A stretch of DNA of 64,000 bases from Streptomyces sp. NBC_00234 (GTDB lineage Bacteria; Actinomycetota; Actinomycetes; Streptomycetales; Streptomycetaceae): assembly GCF_036195325.1 (NCBI RefSeq), contig NZ_CP108101.1, positions 7,998,001-8,062,000 of the forward strand, given 5' to 3'. The notes beneath the pieces are model-generated. The model was given only the letters and a program-made list of their open reading frames with translations, was not told where the DNA came from and searched no databases. Positions 24,867 to 33,538 of the stretch are shown here, piece after piece. How positions within the stretch are numbered: the first letter of the stretch is position 1; the number at the start of each line of letters is the position of its first letter. A program made the translations under genes and the position numbers.

Positions 24867-26519
24867 TCACGGCAGCGCGAGCACCGCGTCCATCTGTTCG
24901 CGGATCTCCTCGTCCTGGAGGAACGTGCGGTAGTCGCCGTACTGGGACAGCCGGATGTCCGCATCCCGGAGGGCGGCCAGCGCCTCTCTGACCGGAGTGG
25001 TGGTACGTCCGTGGTGGATGAGCGAGGACAGGGCGGTGACGAACGGCCCGATCGGCTCCCCGTCGGGTGCCGACGCCAGCACGACCGACTCCGCCTCGGC
25101 CGGCGTCATCAGCGGCGGCGACCACGGCTGAGCGTGCGTCGTCGTCTCGCCCGGGAGTACCGGGTCCTCTCCCCATGCCTGGAGTACGTCGCGGAGCTGT
25201 CCGACCAGCCAGCCCGAGCGGGCGACCTCGTCGCGCAGTGCCTCCCGTACGGCGGGCAGCAGCACCTCGGCGTGAGCGTGCAGCGGTGTGAGCACGTCGA
25301 CGACGTCCGGCTGCCGTGGGTCACTGATGCCGTAGCCCCGGCCCGGCATGTCGCGGTACGGCTCGACGAGCCGCTCGACCAGATCCGGCAGTGCGCGCGG
25401 GTCTCCGATCCGGGTCAGTGCCCACCGCGCGTGCTCGCCGACAGTGCCGTCGAAGAACTGCGACTCTCCGGTGTCGTCCAGGAGGGCGGCGAGCCGGTCG
25501 GCGTACGGGGCGGCCCGGCGACCGATCACCGCCAGGAGATGCGTCGCCTTGTAGCGCACGTCGTCGTCGGGGTCGGTCAGCAGGCCGGCCGCCATGGGCA
25601 GGAACGTGTCGGCCGCGGACGGCCGACGCTCCAGCAGCCGCCACGCCTCGTCCAACGCGCACCGACGCAGGTCCGCGTCCCCCGTGCGGTTTCCCGCCTC
25701 GGCGAGCCCCGCCACGAAGGAGATCGCCACCCCCGTGTCGCGTTCCAGGAGGCCCACGACCCAGCCGGCGACGCTGCCGCGGTCGTACGGATACTCGCAG
25801 TTCAGGGTGTACCAGACCCTCCCGAACTCCGGGGCGAGGGCAGGGTCGCAGAGGATGTCCAGCAGCATCGGGCAGGCGCGCAGGGCTGCTTGCGGGTCCA
25901 GGAAGCAGGTGGCGATCACAGCCGCCACCCGCAGCACCCGGTCCTCGCCATGGAAGGCGGCGTCCAGCACCGCACACACCTCGTCGGCCGTCGCACCCGC
26001 CCGGTCCTCGGAGGCCGCCGCCTCGCCCAGCGCCAGCAACAGCGTCACCCGCACCGAAAGGTCCGTCTCCACGCGCCACCGCTCCAGCAGCGGTCCGGTC
26101 CGGTCGGCGATCAGCTGCAGCGCGGCCCGGCGCACCTCTGGATCCCTGTCGCCGAGCAGCCTCCGCAGCCGGGGCCACTGACGCCTCCAGGCGGCATCCC
26201 ACCCGGCATCCGTCGACGCGTCGTCCCCGGCGGCCCTGTTGTGGGCGAGGCTCGCCAGTACGTCGACCGCGTCCGGCCGTCCGACCGTATCCGCGTCAAG
26301 AGCGAGGTCGACGAGGAACGGCAGCGAAGCGGTGCCCGCATCGGTGAACCGACCGCGGGACAGGAGGAGTTCCTGCAGTTGGCCGTATGCCCTCTCCACG
26401 GCATCCCGCGGGGTGGCGGCATCCGCCCGCGCGATCCGGCGCAGCACCTTCGCTAGGTCGGTGGCCGGCAGATCCGGATCCAGCCCGCGCCAGTCCACCG
26501 CGTCCAGCCCCTCCAGCAT
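24867..26519 (-). CDS. HEAT-repeat protein
   Basis: 550 residues from the ATG at 26519. Repeated helical pairs such as LLGDRDPEVRRAALQLIADR, LTDPDDDVRYKATHLLAVIG and VGEHARWALTRIGDPRALPD mark a HEAT/PBS-lyase-type solenoid through most of the length. Such proteins serve as scaffolds or lyase-like domains; no catalytic motif is visible. An upstream ATG at 26564 would add 15 residues but has its GGAAGG directly against the codon. No signal peptide or membrane segment. Confidence 0.75.
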   Translation of the reverse strand: MLEGLDAVDWRGLDPDLPATDLAKVLRRIARADAATPRDAVERAYGQLQELLLSRGRFTDAGTASLPFLVDLALDADTVGRPDAVDVLASLAHNRAAGDDASTDAGWDAAWRRQWPRLRRLLGDRDPEVRRAALQLIADRTGPLLERWRVETDLSVRVTLLLALGEAAASEDRAGATADEVCAVLDAAFHGEDRVLRVAAVIATCFLDPQAALRACPMLLDILCDPALAPEFGRVWYTLNCEYPYDRGSVAGWVVGLLERDTGVAISFVAGLAEAGNRTGDADLRRCALDEAWRLLERRPSAADTFLPMAAGLLTDPDDDVRYKATHLLAVIGRRAAPYADRLAALLDDTGESQFFDGTVGEHARWALTRIGDPRALPDLVERLVEPYRDMPGRGYGISDPRQPDVVDVLTPLHAHAEVLLPAVREALRDEVARSGWLVGQLRDVLQAWGEDPVLPGETTTHAQPWSPPLMTPAEAESVVLASAPDGEPIGPFVTALSSLIHHGRTTTPVREALAALRDADIRLSQYGDYRTFLQDEEIREQMDAVLALP

Positions 26520-26757
26520 GTTCCCCCGCCCGTCTCTCGCGGATGCGCCCCGCGTCCCGGTCATCCTTCCACCGCGGTGCAGGGCGCCGGTCGCGTCCCG
26601 AGGTGATCGAGTGGCACGACGTGCACCTCGACCGCCTGGGGCGACCCTCCTCGGCCGCGGGCGGTTCGCCCGCCCCGGTGCCGTCAAGGAAGCGGTCGAG
26701 GACGTGGGAAGATCCCCGCAGGCCGACAGTGTGTCGGTCGGTGGAAAGGATGTCCTC

Positions 26758-26919
26758 ATGGCAGCTGGATTCTCGGAGTGGAAAGTCAACCGGCAGTATT
26801 CGGCCAATGACCGGGTCACCTATATGGGTAAGCAGTACCGCTGCTCGGTGACACACAAGTCGAACTCCGCTTCCAATCCGAAGACTGCTGTCAAGATGTG
26901 GCAGAAGAGCACCGACTGA
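26758..26919 (+). CDS. 53-residue CBM5/12-like (chitin-binding) microprotein
   Basis: The sequence begins MAAGFSEWKVNRQYSANDRV and continues TYMGKQYRCSVTHKSNSASN. The pattern W, then Y, then DxVxYxGxxYxC, then H and a final W (MWQKS) fits the small carbohydrate-binding domains CBM5/12 found on chitinases. Here it stands alone as a whole protein with no signal peptide. GGAAAGGA sits at good distance before the ATG at 26758. It may be a cytosolic or leaderless-secreted binding domain, or a phage-tail-type domain of the same fold. Family assignment is by pattern only. Confidence 0.6.
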   Translation: MAAGFSEWKVNRQYSANDRVTYMGKQYRCSVTHKSNSASNPKTAVKMWQKSTD

Positions 26920-27096
26920 GCTGACTTTCAGCCGAGCACCCGCCGCGACGCGGGATCCGCGTCCAGCATTAGCTTCCAGGCCCCCCTTCGGGGCCGTAGC
27001 CGGTGCTCCTGCCCCTGGGTGGAACGGCCGGACGTTCCACCCGACGTCGGCTGCCCCCTGTACAGAGACAGGCCGGTTCGTAGATCCTTTGTTGTT

Positions 27097-27495
27097 GTGA
27101 ATCACACCGAGAATCCGGCATGGCCCACAGGCATCAGCGCCATCACCCTGTTCGTCGAGAACCTGGAAGAGGCGAAACGGTTCTACCGTGAGGTGTTCGG
27201 TCTGCCCCTCGCCTTCGAGGACGACAGTTCCGCCGTATTCGACTTCGGAAACAGCCTCATAAACCTCCTGAGCACGACCTCGGCCCACGATTTGATCGAC
27301 CCGGCGCGGGTCGCCGAGCCGAGTGCCGGGTCCCGTGTGCAGCTCACGCTCCCCGTGGACGATGTGGACGCCATGTGCGCGGAGCTGGTCGCGCGAGGCG
27401 TGAAAATGCTGAACGGCCCGGTCGACCGCCCTTGGGGGATCCGGACAGCCAGCTTCCGCGACCCCGGCGGGCACATCTGGGAGATCGCCAGGTGA
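27097..27495 (+). CDS. VOC family protein (glyoxalase-like)
   Basis: 132 residues from the GTG at 27097. GISAITLFVENLEEAKRFYR, EVFGLPLAFEDDSSAVFDFG and the closing ASFRDPGGHIWEIAR match the catechol-dioxygenase/glyoxalase superfamily. In-frame starts further upstream (27019) would add 26 residues of poor quality. TAGATC ten bases before the GTG may be a -10 box, so a leaderless mRNA is possible. Function unassigned. Confidence 0.75.
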   Translation: MNHTENPAWPTGISAITLFVENLEEAKRFYREVFGLPLAFEDDSSAVFDFGNSLINLLSTTSAHDLIDPARVAEPSAGSRVQLTLPVDDVDAMCAELVARGVKMLNGPVDRPWGIRTASFRDPGGHIWEIAR

Positions 27496-27850
27496 GCAGC
27501 CGGGTGAAGGGACCGCCTGCCACGCGGGCCACCGTGATTCCGCGCGCGAACTCATCGACGGTCGGCGGTGGTTGACGCCGACCTGACCCGGTCCCGCCCC
27601 TCGGCCCGCGGGTGCGGCTCCTGCCTTGCCCGCGCGGGCGCGCGCGACACGATGCGCGGGATGCGGGGCGTGCTCGGCCGGGAAAGGCCGGGGCGGCCGA
27701 AGCGCCCTTCGGCGGGACGAGCCCCGGACTCCCCGCTCGTCGATGGGAGCGCTCTCATCGAGCCGGCCGGTGGCGTTACGCTGTAGCGGATCCGGCGGTC
27801 GCCACTGGTCGGCCCGTACCGCCGCCGCCCAGCGACGAGGAGTTCCTGCT
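27496..27850. other. Intergenic region of about 355 bases before the LacI gene
   Basis: No credible gene. It carries the sugar-operator box at 27744-27757 and the promoter region of the LacI-family regulator, with GAGGAG directly before the GTG start. Confidence 0.5.
27744..27757. promoter_or_regulatory. CebR/LacI-type operator upstream of the regulator gene
   Basis: TGGGAGCGCTCTCA matches the CebR/BglR-type box TGGGAGCGCTCCCA known from Streptomyces cellobiose operons at 13 of 14 positions. It lies about 95 bases before the regulator start, which points to autoregulation. Confidence 0.75.
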
Positions 27851-28900
27851 GTGCCCCAGCATTCCCCCGGGTCCCGGCCCACCCTGGAAGGCGTCGCGGA
27901 GCGTGCCGGTGTCTCCCGGGCCACCGCGTCACGGGTCGTGAACGGGGGCGACGGGGTACGCAAGCCGCTGGTCGACAAGGTCCTCCAGGCGGTCGAGGAG
28001 CTCGGGTACATCCCGAATCACGCCGCCCGGACCTTGGTCACCCGGCGGACCGGGGCCGTGGCCGTAGTCATCGCGGAGCCGGAGATCCGGATCTTCTCCG
28101 ACCCGTTCTTCTCCCAGCAGCTCCGGGGCATCAGTAAGGAACTGGCCGCCCACGACACGCAGTTGGTCCTGCTGATCGTGGAGGGGGCCGAGGATTTCGA
28201 CCGGGTCGCACGCTATCTGGCCGGTGGCCACGTCGACGGTGCGCTGGCGTTCTCCCTGCACACCGACGACCCGCTCCCCGCGATCACCAGGCGGGCCGGA
28301 GTGCCGACGGTGTACGGCGGCCGGCCGAGCTGGAGCGTGGCTCCGGGCGATCGGGCGGTGCCCTACGTGGACGCCGACAACCGGGGCGGCGCGCGGGCGG
28401 CCGTGCAGTATCTCCGCGATCTCGGGCGGGAACGGATCGCCCACATCGCCGGGCCGCCCGACCAGACCTCTGCCATGGACCGGCTGCACGGCTACCGCGA
28501 CATCCTGCTCGACGTCGACCCGACTCTCGTGGCCGAGGGAGCGTTCACCGTGGAGAGCGGGGAGCGGGCGATGGTGGAGCTGCTGGAGCGGCGGCCCGAC
28601 CTCGACGCGGTGTTCGCCGCCAACGATCTGATGGCCTCGGGCGCCCTGCGAGTGCTGCGGGAGCGCGGGATCCGGGTTCCCGAGCAGGTCGCGCTGGTCG
28701 GCTTCGACGACATGGAACCGGTGGCGGAGACCACCGATCCGCCGCTGACCACCGTGCGGCAGGACATCGAGGGCCAGGGCAGGCTGATGGCCCGGCTGCT
28801 GCTGCGCGGCCTGAGCCGTGACCGTGCGGGCGCCGACGCCTTCGACGCCCCCGACTCCGTGATCACCCCGACCACACTGGTGCGGCGGGCCTCGGCCTGA
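27851..28900 (+). CDS. LacI-family repressor of the beta-glucan locus (CebR/BglR-like)
   Basis: 349 residues, GTG start at 27851 with GAGGAG upstream. The N-terminal LacI helix-turn-helix and hinge are complete (TLEGVAERAGVSRATASRVV, then ELGYIPNHAARTL), followed by a periplasmic-binding-type sugar domain (VFAANDLMASGALRVLRERG and VALVGFDDMEPVAETTDPPL). It faces away from nothing but lies beside the glucanase, transporter and beta-glucosidase genes, and boxes of the CebR type lie before it, before the glucanase and before the binding protein. I infer that it represses all of them until a beta-glucoside (laminaribiose, cellobiose or similar) binds. Convergent with the glucanase gene. Confidence 0.88.
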   Translation: MPQHSPGSRPTLEGVAERAGVSRATASRVVNGGDGVRKPLVDKVLQAVEELGYIPNHAARTLVTRRTGAVAVVIAEPEIRIFSDPFFSQQLRGISKELAAHDTQLVLLIVEGAEDFDRVARYLAGGHVDGALAFSLHTDDPLPAITRRAGVPTVYGGRPSWSVAPGDRAVPYVDADNRGGARAAVQYLRDLGRERIAHIAGPPDQTSAMDRLHGYRDILLDVDPTLVAEGAFTVESGERAMVELLERRPDLDAVFAANDLMASGALRVLRERGIRVPEQVALVGFDDMEPVAETTDPPLTTVRQDIEGQGRLMARLLLRGLSRDRAGADAFDAPDSVITPTTLVRRASA

Positions 28901-28961
28901 GGGGCACGAGACCCGCCGCACATGGGCGCGCGTACACAGGGGCGCACGCGGATGTGGCGAC

Positions 28962-28994
28962 GTACGTCCGGTCCGCGGAACGGACCGGGCGTAC
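28962..28994. terminator. Bidirectional terminator between regulator and glucanase
   Basis: Arms GTACGTCCGGTCCG and CGGACCGGGCGTAC form a 14-bp stem (one G-U pair) around CGGAA. It lies between the convergent stops at 28900 and 29037. Confidence 0.75.
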
Positions 28995-29036
28995 GGGGCG
29001 GAGAGAAGACCGGACCTACGGGGTGCGTGGAGAAGA

Positions 29037-31817
29037 TCAGACGTACGGGATCTTCAGGACGGCCCCGTCCGTCCCGGTCTGCACCGTGGACGTACCGGTG
29101 TTCAGAGCGTTCCAGATCTCCAGGCGGACCGTGCCGCCCTGGAGGTTGCCCAGGCTGCCGGTCACCGACCTGGTGCCCACGGCCTGGGTGTACTCCTCCC
29201 ACCCCGCGACCGGGTCGGTCGCGAAGTAGCGGAACGTCTCGGCCCGGTCGAAGGTGCCGTCGCCTGTCAGGTCGTAACTGACCCTGACCTGCGGGGCGAG
29301 CCCGACCGTCGTACCCGCGTCGACCCGCAGGCGGAACGTGGTGGATACGCCCGGTGCGAGTGACCCGCTGACGTTCCTGACCTCGTAGACCGTCGGCTTG
29401 TACGGCGTTCCGTCCCGGTTGACGCCGTCCGCTGAGGCCAGCGTGTCCGCTCCCGCCGCGCCGTCCGTGGCCGTGGTGAGGGTTCCGCCGGACTTCAGCC
29501 GGAAGGTGTTGCCGGTGGACGGACCCGGCTCCTCCGGGTCGGGGTCGGTGCCGCCCGTGCCCGTACCGGTCGCCGTGGAGCGGGCCGGGACGGAGAGCGT
29601 CGCGCCGTCGGAGAACGTCACGGTGCGGGCGGTGGAGCCGTGGTTGTGGGCCGCGTAGGTCCGGACACCGTTCTTCACGAAGACGGCGGAGGTCGGGATG
29701 TTCCCGCTGATCGTGAGGTCGGGGGCGCCCAGGCTGTCGAGCGTGGTGACCCAGTGGTACGTGTGGGCCTTCGACTCGCCCTGCTCGGGGGAGTAGCCCG
29801 CGTTGCCCGCGTCCCACTTGGCCTTCGCCGCCGCCGGATCGGCCAGCGACTCGAACTCCCAGAGCAGATCGCGCCACTCGACCGCCGGTCCGCCGTTCTC
29901 GCGCTCCATCTCGGCGATGTTGCGCTTGATGGCGGCCTTCTCGCGCGCCAGGTGCAGCGAACCACCGGTGACGGGAAGGACGTTGATGCCGTGGATCTCC
30001 TCCGGGTTCGCGGTCCACCAGGTGGAGTACGCGGCGCCGCTGCCCCAGACCATACCGACCGTGTCGTGGCCGAAGGAGCCGGGGAAGACCTGCTGGTCGG
30101 CGTCGAACCAGTACTGGGTGATCGCCTCCGACTCCGTGGTCAGCAGATAGCTGCCGAGGTCGCGCAGCGCGGTGTCACCCGTCGCCGCGCCCCACAGGAC
30201 GAGCCCGGCGCTGAGGTTGATGGACTCCGAGGAGGACTCCTGGTTGTTGCCCGCCGCGAATCCCTGGTGACCGGAGGCCCAGCTGTGGCCGGCGTACACG
30301 TCGAAGCCGCGCAGGAACGGGAACGCGGTGTCCGTGCGGCTGGGGTTGGCCGCGTCGCGCACCAGGGTCTTGACCATGGTGCCCCAGGCGGAGTCGGCGG
30401 CCCACGCCTGGTCGTACTGGGCGACGATCGCCGCCGCGTACACGTAGTAGCTGTAGTGGAAGTGGTGGTCGTTGAGCTCGGTGTCGCTGCCGTACGAAGC
30501 CGGGTAGCCGGTCAGCGTCTTCCAGTCCTTGTCGTAACTGAACTCGCTGGCACCGCCCGCCGTGAACCACTCCTGGAGCCGGCCCTTCATGAGGCCGAGC
30601 AGCTTGTCCCGGATGCCCGGCTGGCCGATCTGGTCGGCGACGGGCACCAGTTGGGCAAGACGGCCGAGCGCCTTACCGGTCCAGTAGGTGTCACTGGCGC
30701 CGGAGAACGGGTCGGAGGCGTTCGCCACCTCGTTGAGATATCCGGTCAGCCTGGCCTTGTCGACTCCGCTCGCCGCGGGGAGGGCGGGCAGCACACCGGA
30801 GTTCTTCTGGCTGGTGGTGAAGGAGGCGGACTCCCGCACCTTCATGGTCCCGCGCGGGGAGACGTACGTGTACGGGGTGAGCGCGTCGGACGTGTGCAGC
30901 CACTGGTGGCGGTAGAGGGCCTGGAGCGTGCCCCGTTCGGTCCCCTCCTTCGCCTCGGTGGTCAGGCTGTAGGTCGCCTTGACGGTGCCGCCGGTGGACT
31001 CCCAGGTCACCTTGGAGCCGGTGACGAAGCTGAAGGCGTACTTGCGGTACGTGGCGAGCGCGTCGGTGGAGGGCAGTACGGCGAGCGAGAAGTAGTCCTT
31101 CCCGCCGAGCCCGGCGGTGATCGCCGTGCCGGAGACGTTCCAGTCGCTGCCGGTCGGGGCGAACAGCGCGTAGTGGTGGCCGGCGACCGTGATACCGAGG
31201 ACGTTGCCGTTGTCGGCGAAGACGGTCGGGGTGCCGGCGGTGGTGATCCGCGCGTCACCGCCGGAGCCCTTGGCGTACACGAAGGGCATGCCGTGCCCGA
31301 TGGTCGTGCGCAGCGTGCGGGTGCCGTCCGACCAGTAGGGGGTGACGGTCCAGTCCGACCAGTCGTCGGCCTTGGTGTCGGGGGAGTTGAGGCCGTTGAG
31401 CCCGACGGTGAGGTCCGCCTTGTGGGCGTACTCGTACTGGCGGCCGTCCCCGACGACCGCGGGCGTGGTCGGGTAGCCGACCTCCAGCCCGCCGGAGGTG
31501 GCCTGGTAGGTGAGCGGGTGGCCGTACATGGGGGTGGAGTACGGATTGTCGCCGTAACGCTGGTAGGCGAGCGAGGTCCACCAGTCGTTGGTGGGGACCG
31601 GCTTGTCCCGGGCCGCCGCGGTGAGTTTGGGCGTGACGGGGGCGCCGGTGTTGGTGGTGGGGCCGGACGTGCCGGCGGGGCGGGCGTCGGAGTAACTGCC
31701 GGAGCCGGCGGGGACGGTGGCGGCTGCCGCCGGGGTCGCGGCAGGACCCAGACCCAGGGCGGCCAGGGCGAGGGCCAGCACCGTCGCCGCGGCAGGTCTG
31801 GAGAAGGAGGCTTGCAT
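29037..31817 (-). CDS. Secreted GH81 endo-beta-1,3-glucanase with C-terminal binding domain
   Basis: 926 residues from the ATG at 31817 (GAGG eight bases upstream); a GTG at 31826 is less likely. A signal peptide covers about 1-33 (ATVLALALAALGLGPAATPAAA). The GH81 catalytic part runs to about 700 with VPTNDWWTSLAYQRYGD, LNDHHFHYSYYVYAAA (acid Asp450) and HSWASGHQGFAAGNNQESSS (Glu527 and Glu531, general-base region). A Thr/Pro/Gly linker (TGGTDPDPEEPGPST) leads to a C-terminal beta-sandwich of about 140 residues ending in WNALNTGTSTVQTGTDGAVL; this looks like a beta-1,3-glucan-binding module of the CBM56 kind, but I am not sure of the family. It cleaves laminarin, curdlan or fungal cell-wall glucan outside the cell. 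Its promoter carries a perfect sugar-operator box. Confidence 0.88.
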   Translation of the reverse strand: MQASFSRPAAATVLALALAALGLGPAATPAAAATVPAGSGSYSDARPAGTSGPTTNTGAPVTPKLTAAARDKPVPTNDWWTSLAYQRYGDNPYSTPMYGHPLTYQATSGGLEVGYPTTPAVVGDGRQYEYAHKADLTVGLNGLNSPDTKADDWSDWTVTPYWSDGTRTLRTTIGHGMPFVYAKGSGGDARITTAGTPTVFADNGNVLGITVAGHHYALFAPTGSDWNVSGTAITAGLGGKDYFSLAVLPSTDALATYRKYAFSFVTGSKVTWESTGGTVKATYSLTTEAKEGTERGTLQALYRHQWLHTSDALTPYTYVSPRGTMKVRESASFTTSQKNSGVLPALPAASGVDKARLTGYLNEVANASDPFSGASDTYWTGKALGRLAQLVPVADQIGQPGIRDKLLGLMKGRLQEWFTAGGASEFSYDKDWKTLTGYPASYGSDTELNDHHFHYSYYVYAAAIVAQYDQAWAADSAWGTMVKTLVRDAANPSRTDTAFPFLRGFDVYAGHSWASGHQGFAAGNNQESSSESINLSAGLVLWGAATGDTALRDLGSYLLTTESEAITQYWFDADQQVFPGSFGHDTVGMVWGSGAAYSTWWTANPEEIHGINVLPVTGGSLHLAREKAAIKRNIAEMERENGGPAVEWRDLLWEFESLADPAAAKAKWDAGNAGYSPEQGESKAHTYHWVTTLDSLGAPDLTISGNIPTSAVFVKNGVRTYAAHNHGSTARTVTFSDGATLSVPARSTATGTGTGGTDPDPEEPGPSTGNTFRLKSGGTLTTATDGAAGADTLASADGVNRDGTPYKPTVYEVRNVSGSLAPGVSTTFRLRVDAGTTVGLAPQVRVSYDLTGDGTFDRAETFRYFATDPVAGWEEYTQAVGTRSVTGSLGNLQGGTVRLEIWNALNTGTSTVQTGTDGAVLKIPYV

Positions 31818-31857
31818 GAGCAGCACCTCGAAGTCGTGGGAGGACGGAGGGCGCGGA

Positions 31858-31871
31858 TGAGAGCGCTCTCA
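31858..31871. promoter_or_regulatory. LacI-type operator before the glucanase gene
   Basis: TGAGAGCGCTCTCA, a perfect 14-base palindrome, directly downstream of the predicted transcription start of the GH81 gene, where bound repressor would block elongation or initiation. Confidence 0.8.
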
Positions 31872-31881
31872 GATGCCAAGG

Positions 31882-31910
31882 AACGTAAAACTCCTGAAAC
31901 GTAGTGTCAA
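31882..31910 (-). promoter_or_regulatory. Promoter of the glucanase gene
   Basis: On the minus strand TTGACA (complement of 31905-31910), 17-base spacer, TACGTT (complement of 31882-31887): a near-consensus housekeeping promoter. The start of transcription would be near 31875, beside the operator at 31858-31871. Confidence 0.6.
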
Positions 31911-31931
31911 TAGATCGAGCACCAGGGGCAG

Positions 31932-31945
31932 TTGGTGGCTACCAA
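31932..31945. promoter_or_regulatory. Extra inverted repeat in the glucanase/transporter gap
   Basis: TTGGT, GGCT, ACCAA between the two divergent promoters; unlike the sugar boxes, so it may bind a different regulator, or be chance. Confidence 0.25.
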
Positions 31946-31966
31946 ACGTCGTTATGCGTTCGAGTC

Positions 31967-31972
31967 TTGACG
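31967..31972 (+). promoter_or_regulatory. Possible -35 box of the transporter operon
   Basis: TTGACG, about 35 bases upstream of the operator at 32008-32025. The region 17-18 bases downstream (GACGCT) is a poor -10 match, so the assignment is weak. Confidence 0.25.
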
Positions 31973-32007
31973 GTGAAGTCGTCCTGGGGGACGCTCCAGA
32001 CGCACCG

Positions 32008-32025
32008 CTTGAGAGCGCTCTCAAG
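32008..32025. promoter_or_regulatory. LacI-type operator before the transporter operon
   Basis: CTTGAGAGCGCTCTCAAG, a perfect 18-base palindrome containing the same core TGAGAGCGCTCTCA as the glucanase box, 33 bases before the start of the binding-protein gene. Confidence 0.8.
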
Positions 32026-32058
32026 CCTCGGTTCATCCCGAAAACAAGGGAGACTCCC

Positions 32059-33360
32059 ATGCCCATCGCCCGAGCCGCCAGGAGAGCCACCGTTCGCATA
32101 GGCGCGGTCGTCCTCGCCGGGGCACTCCTCGCCGCCTGTGGATCCGACGCTTCGGACTCGTCCGACAGCGCGAACGGCAAGGTCACGCTGACCGTCGACC
32201 TCTTCGGATCGTTCGGCTACAAGGAGGCCGGGCTGTACAAGGAGTACGAGAAGCTCAACCCCGGCGTCACCATCAAGCAGACCGACACCGAGGACGAGGC
32301 CGACTACTGGAAGTCGCTCCAGACACGGCTCGCCGGCGGTGGCGGGCTCGCCGATGTGCAGGGCATCGAGGTGGGCAGGATCGCCTCGGTCACCCAGCAG
32401 CAGTCCGACAAGTTCCAGGACCTGAGCGAGTTCGGTGCCGACAAGCTCAAGAGCCAGTTCGCCGAGGCCAAGTGGTCGGCGGCGACGACCGAGGACGGCA
32501 AGATCCTCGGACTCGGTACCGACGTCGGGCCGGAGGCGATGTGCTATCGCACCGACCTGTTCAAGCAGGCCGGGCTTCCCACGGACCGCGAGGAACTCGC
32601 TCAGAAGTGGTCCACCTGGGACGGCTACCTGGAGCTCGGCAAGCAGTACAAGAAGAAGGCCCCCGCCAAGAGCGCCTGGCTGGACAGCATCGGCAGCCTC
32701 TACGGGATCATGATCGGCCAGGAGAAGGAGCGGTACTACGACGCCTCCGGTGAGCTGATCTACGAGAAGAACCCGGCGGTCAAGCATGCCTGGGACACCT
32801 CGGTCAAGGCATCCGACGCCGGGCTGAGCGCCAAGCTCGACCAGTGGTCGCCGCAGTGGAACCAGGCGTTCGCCGCCGGATCCTTCGCCACCATCCCGTG
32901 CCCCGCCTGGATGCTCGGCTACATCAAGGGCCAGGCCGGTGACGCGGGCAAGGGCAAGTGGGACATCGCCAAGCTGCCCGGCGGCGCGGGCAACTGGGGC
33001 GGCTCCTACCTCTCGGTCCCGCGTGCGGCCGAGCACAAGAAGGAGGCGTACGAGCTGATCAAGTGGCTCACCGCTCCTGCGCAGCAGGCCAAGCTCTTCC
33101 AGAAGCAGGGCAACTTCCCGTCCTCGACGGGCGCGATCGAGAAGGTCGCCGCCGCCAAGGACCCGTACTTCACCGACGCGCCGATCGGCCAGATCTTCGG
33201 TGACGCGGCGAAGGCGTCCCCGGTGCAGGTACTGGGTGTGCACGACCAGAACGTGGCCCAGCAGCTGACCAACGCGCTGAGCGAGGTGGAGCGCAAGGGC
33301 ACGTCGTCGGCCAAGGCGTGGGAGACGGCCAAGAAGGGCGTGGCGAACGTCGTCGGCTGA
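32059..33360 (+). CDS. Sugar ABC transporter solute-binding lipoprotein (CebE-like)
   Basis: 433 residues, ATG at 32059 with GGGAG upstream. The N-terminal signal ends in LLAACGSDAS, a lipobox with the modified Cys. The mature part is a family 1 extracellular sugar-binding protein (VTLTVDLFGSFGYKEAGLYK, GLGTDVGPEAMCYRTDLFKQ, GGAGNWGGSYLSVPRAAEHK). It would capture oligosaccharides released by the GH81 enzyme and deliver them to the two permeases that follow. First gene of the operon 32059-36870; operator directly upstream. Confidence 0.9.
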   Translation: MPIARAARRATVRIGAVVLAGALLAACGSDASDSSDSANGKVTLTVDLFGSFGYKEAGLYKEYEKLNPGVTIKQTDTEDEADYWKSLQTRLAGGGGLADVQGIEVGRIASVTQQQSDKFQDLSEFGADKLKSQFAEAKWSAATTEDGKILGLGTDVGPEAMCYRTDLFKQAGLPTDREELAQKWSTWDGYLELGKQYKKKAPAKSAWLDSIGSLYGIMIGQEKERYYDASGELIYEKNPAVKHAWDTSVKASDAGLSAKLDQWSPQWNQAFAAGSFATIPCPAWMLGYIKGQAGDAGKGKWDIAKLPGGAGNWGGSYLSVPRAAEHKKEAYELIKWLTAPAQQAKLFQKQGNFPSSTGAIEKVAAAKDPYFTDAPIGQIFGDAAKASPVQVLGVHDQNVAQQLTNALSEVERKGTSSAKAWETAKKGVANVVG

Positions 33361-33538
33361 CCCGGGGCCGGACACCGGCGCGGGGCGTGGCACGCGTCCA
33401 CCTTCCGGGCCACCGGGAGTGGACGCGGCCCCCGTCAACTGCCCCCGTCGGAACCTCGAACAACCGGCCCCCTCGGAACACACCCACGCCACCCACACCT
33501 TGTGACACCCGCCCGCCCGCTCTCTCGAAGGGCCGACC

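Noticed and set aside
29640..31904. A 754-codon open frame on the plus strand opposite the glucanase gene
   Set aside because: Its translation is Gly/Val/Arg-rich with no domain, and the minus strand gives a perfect GH81 protein. It is an effect of high GC in the third codon position.
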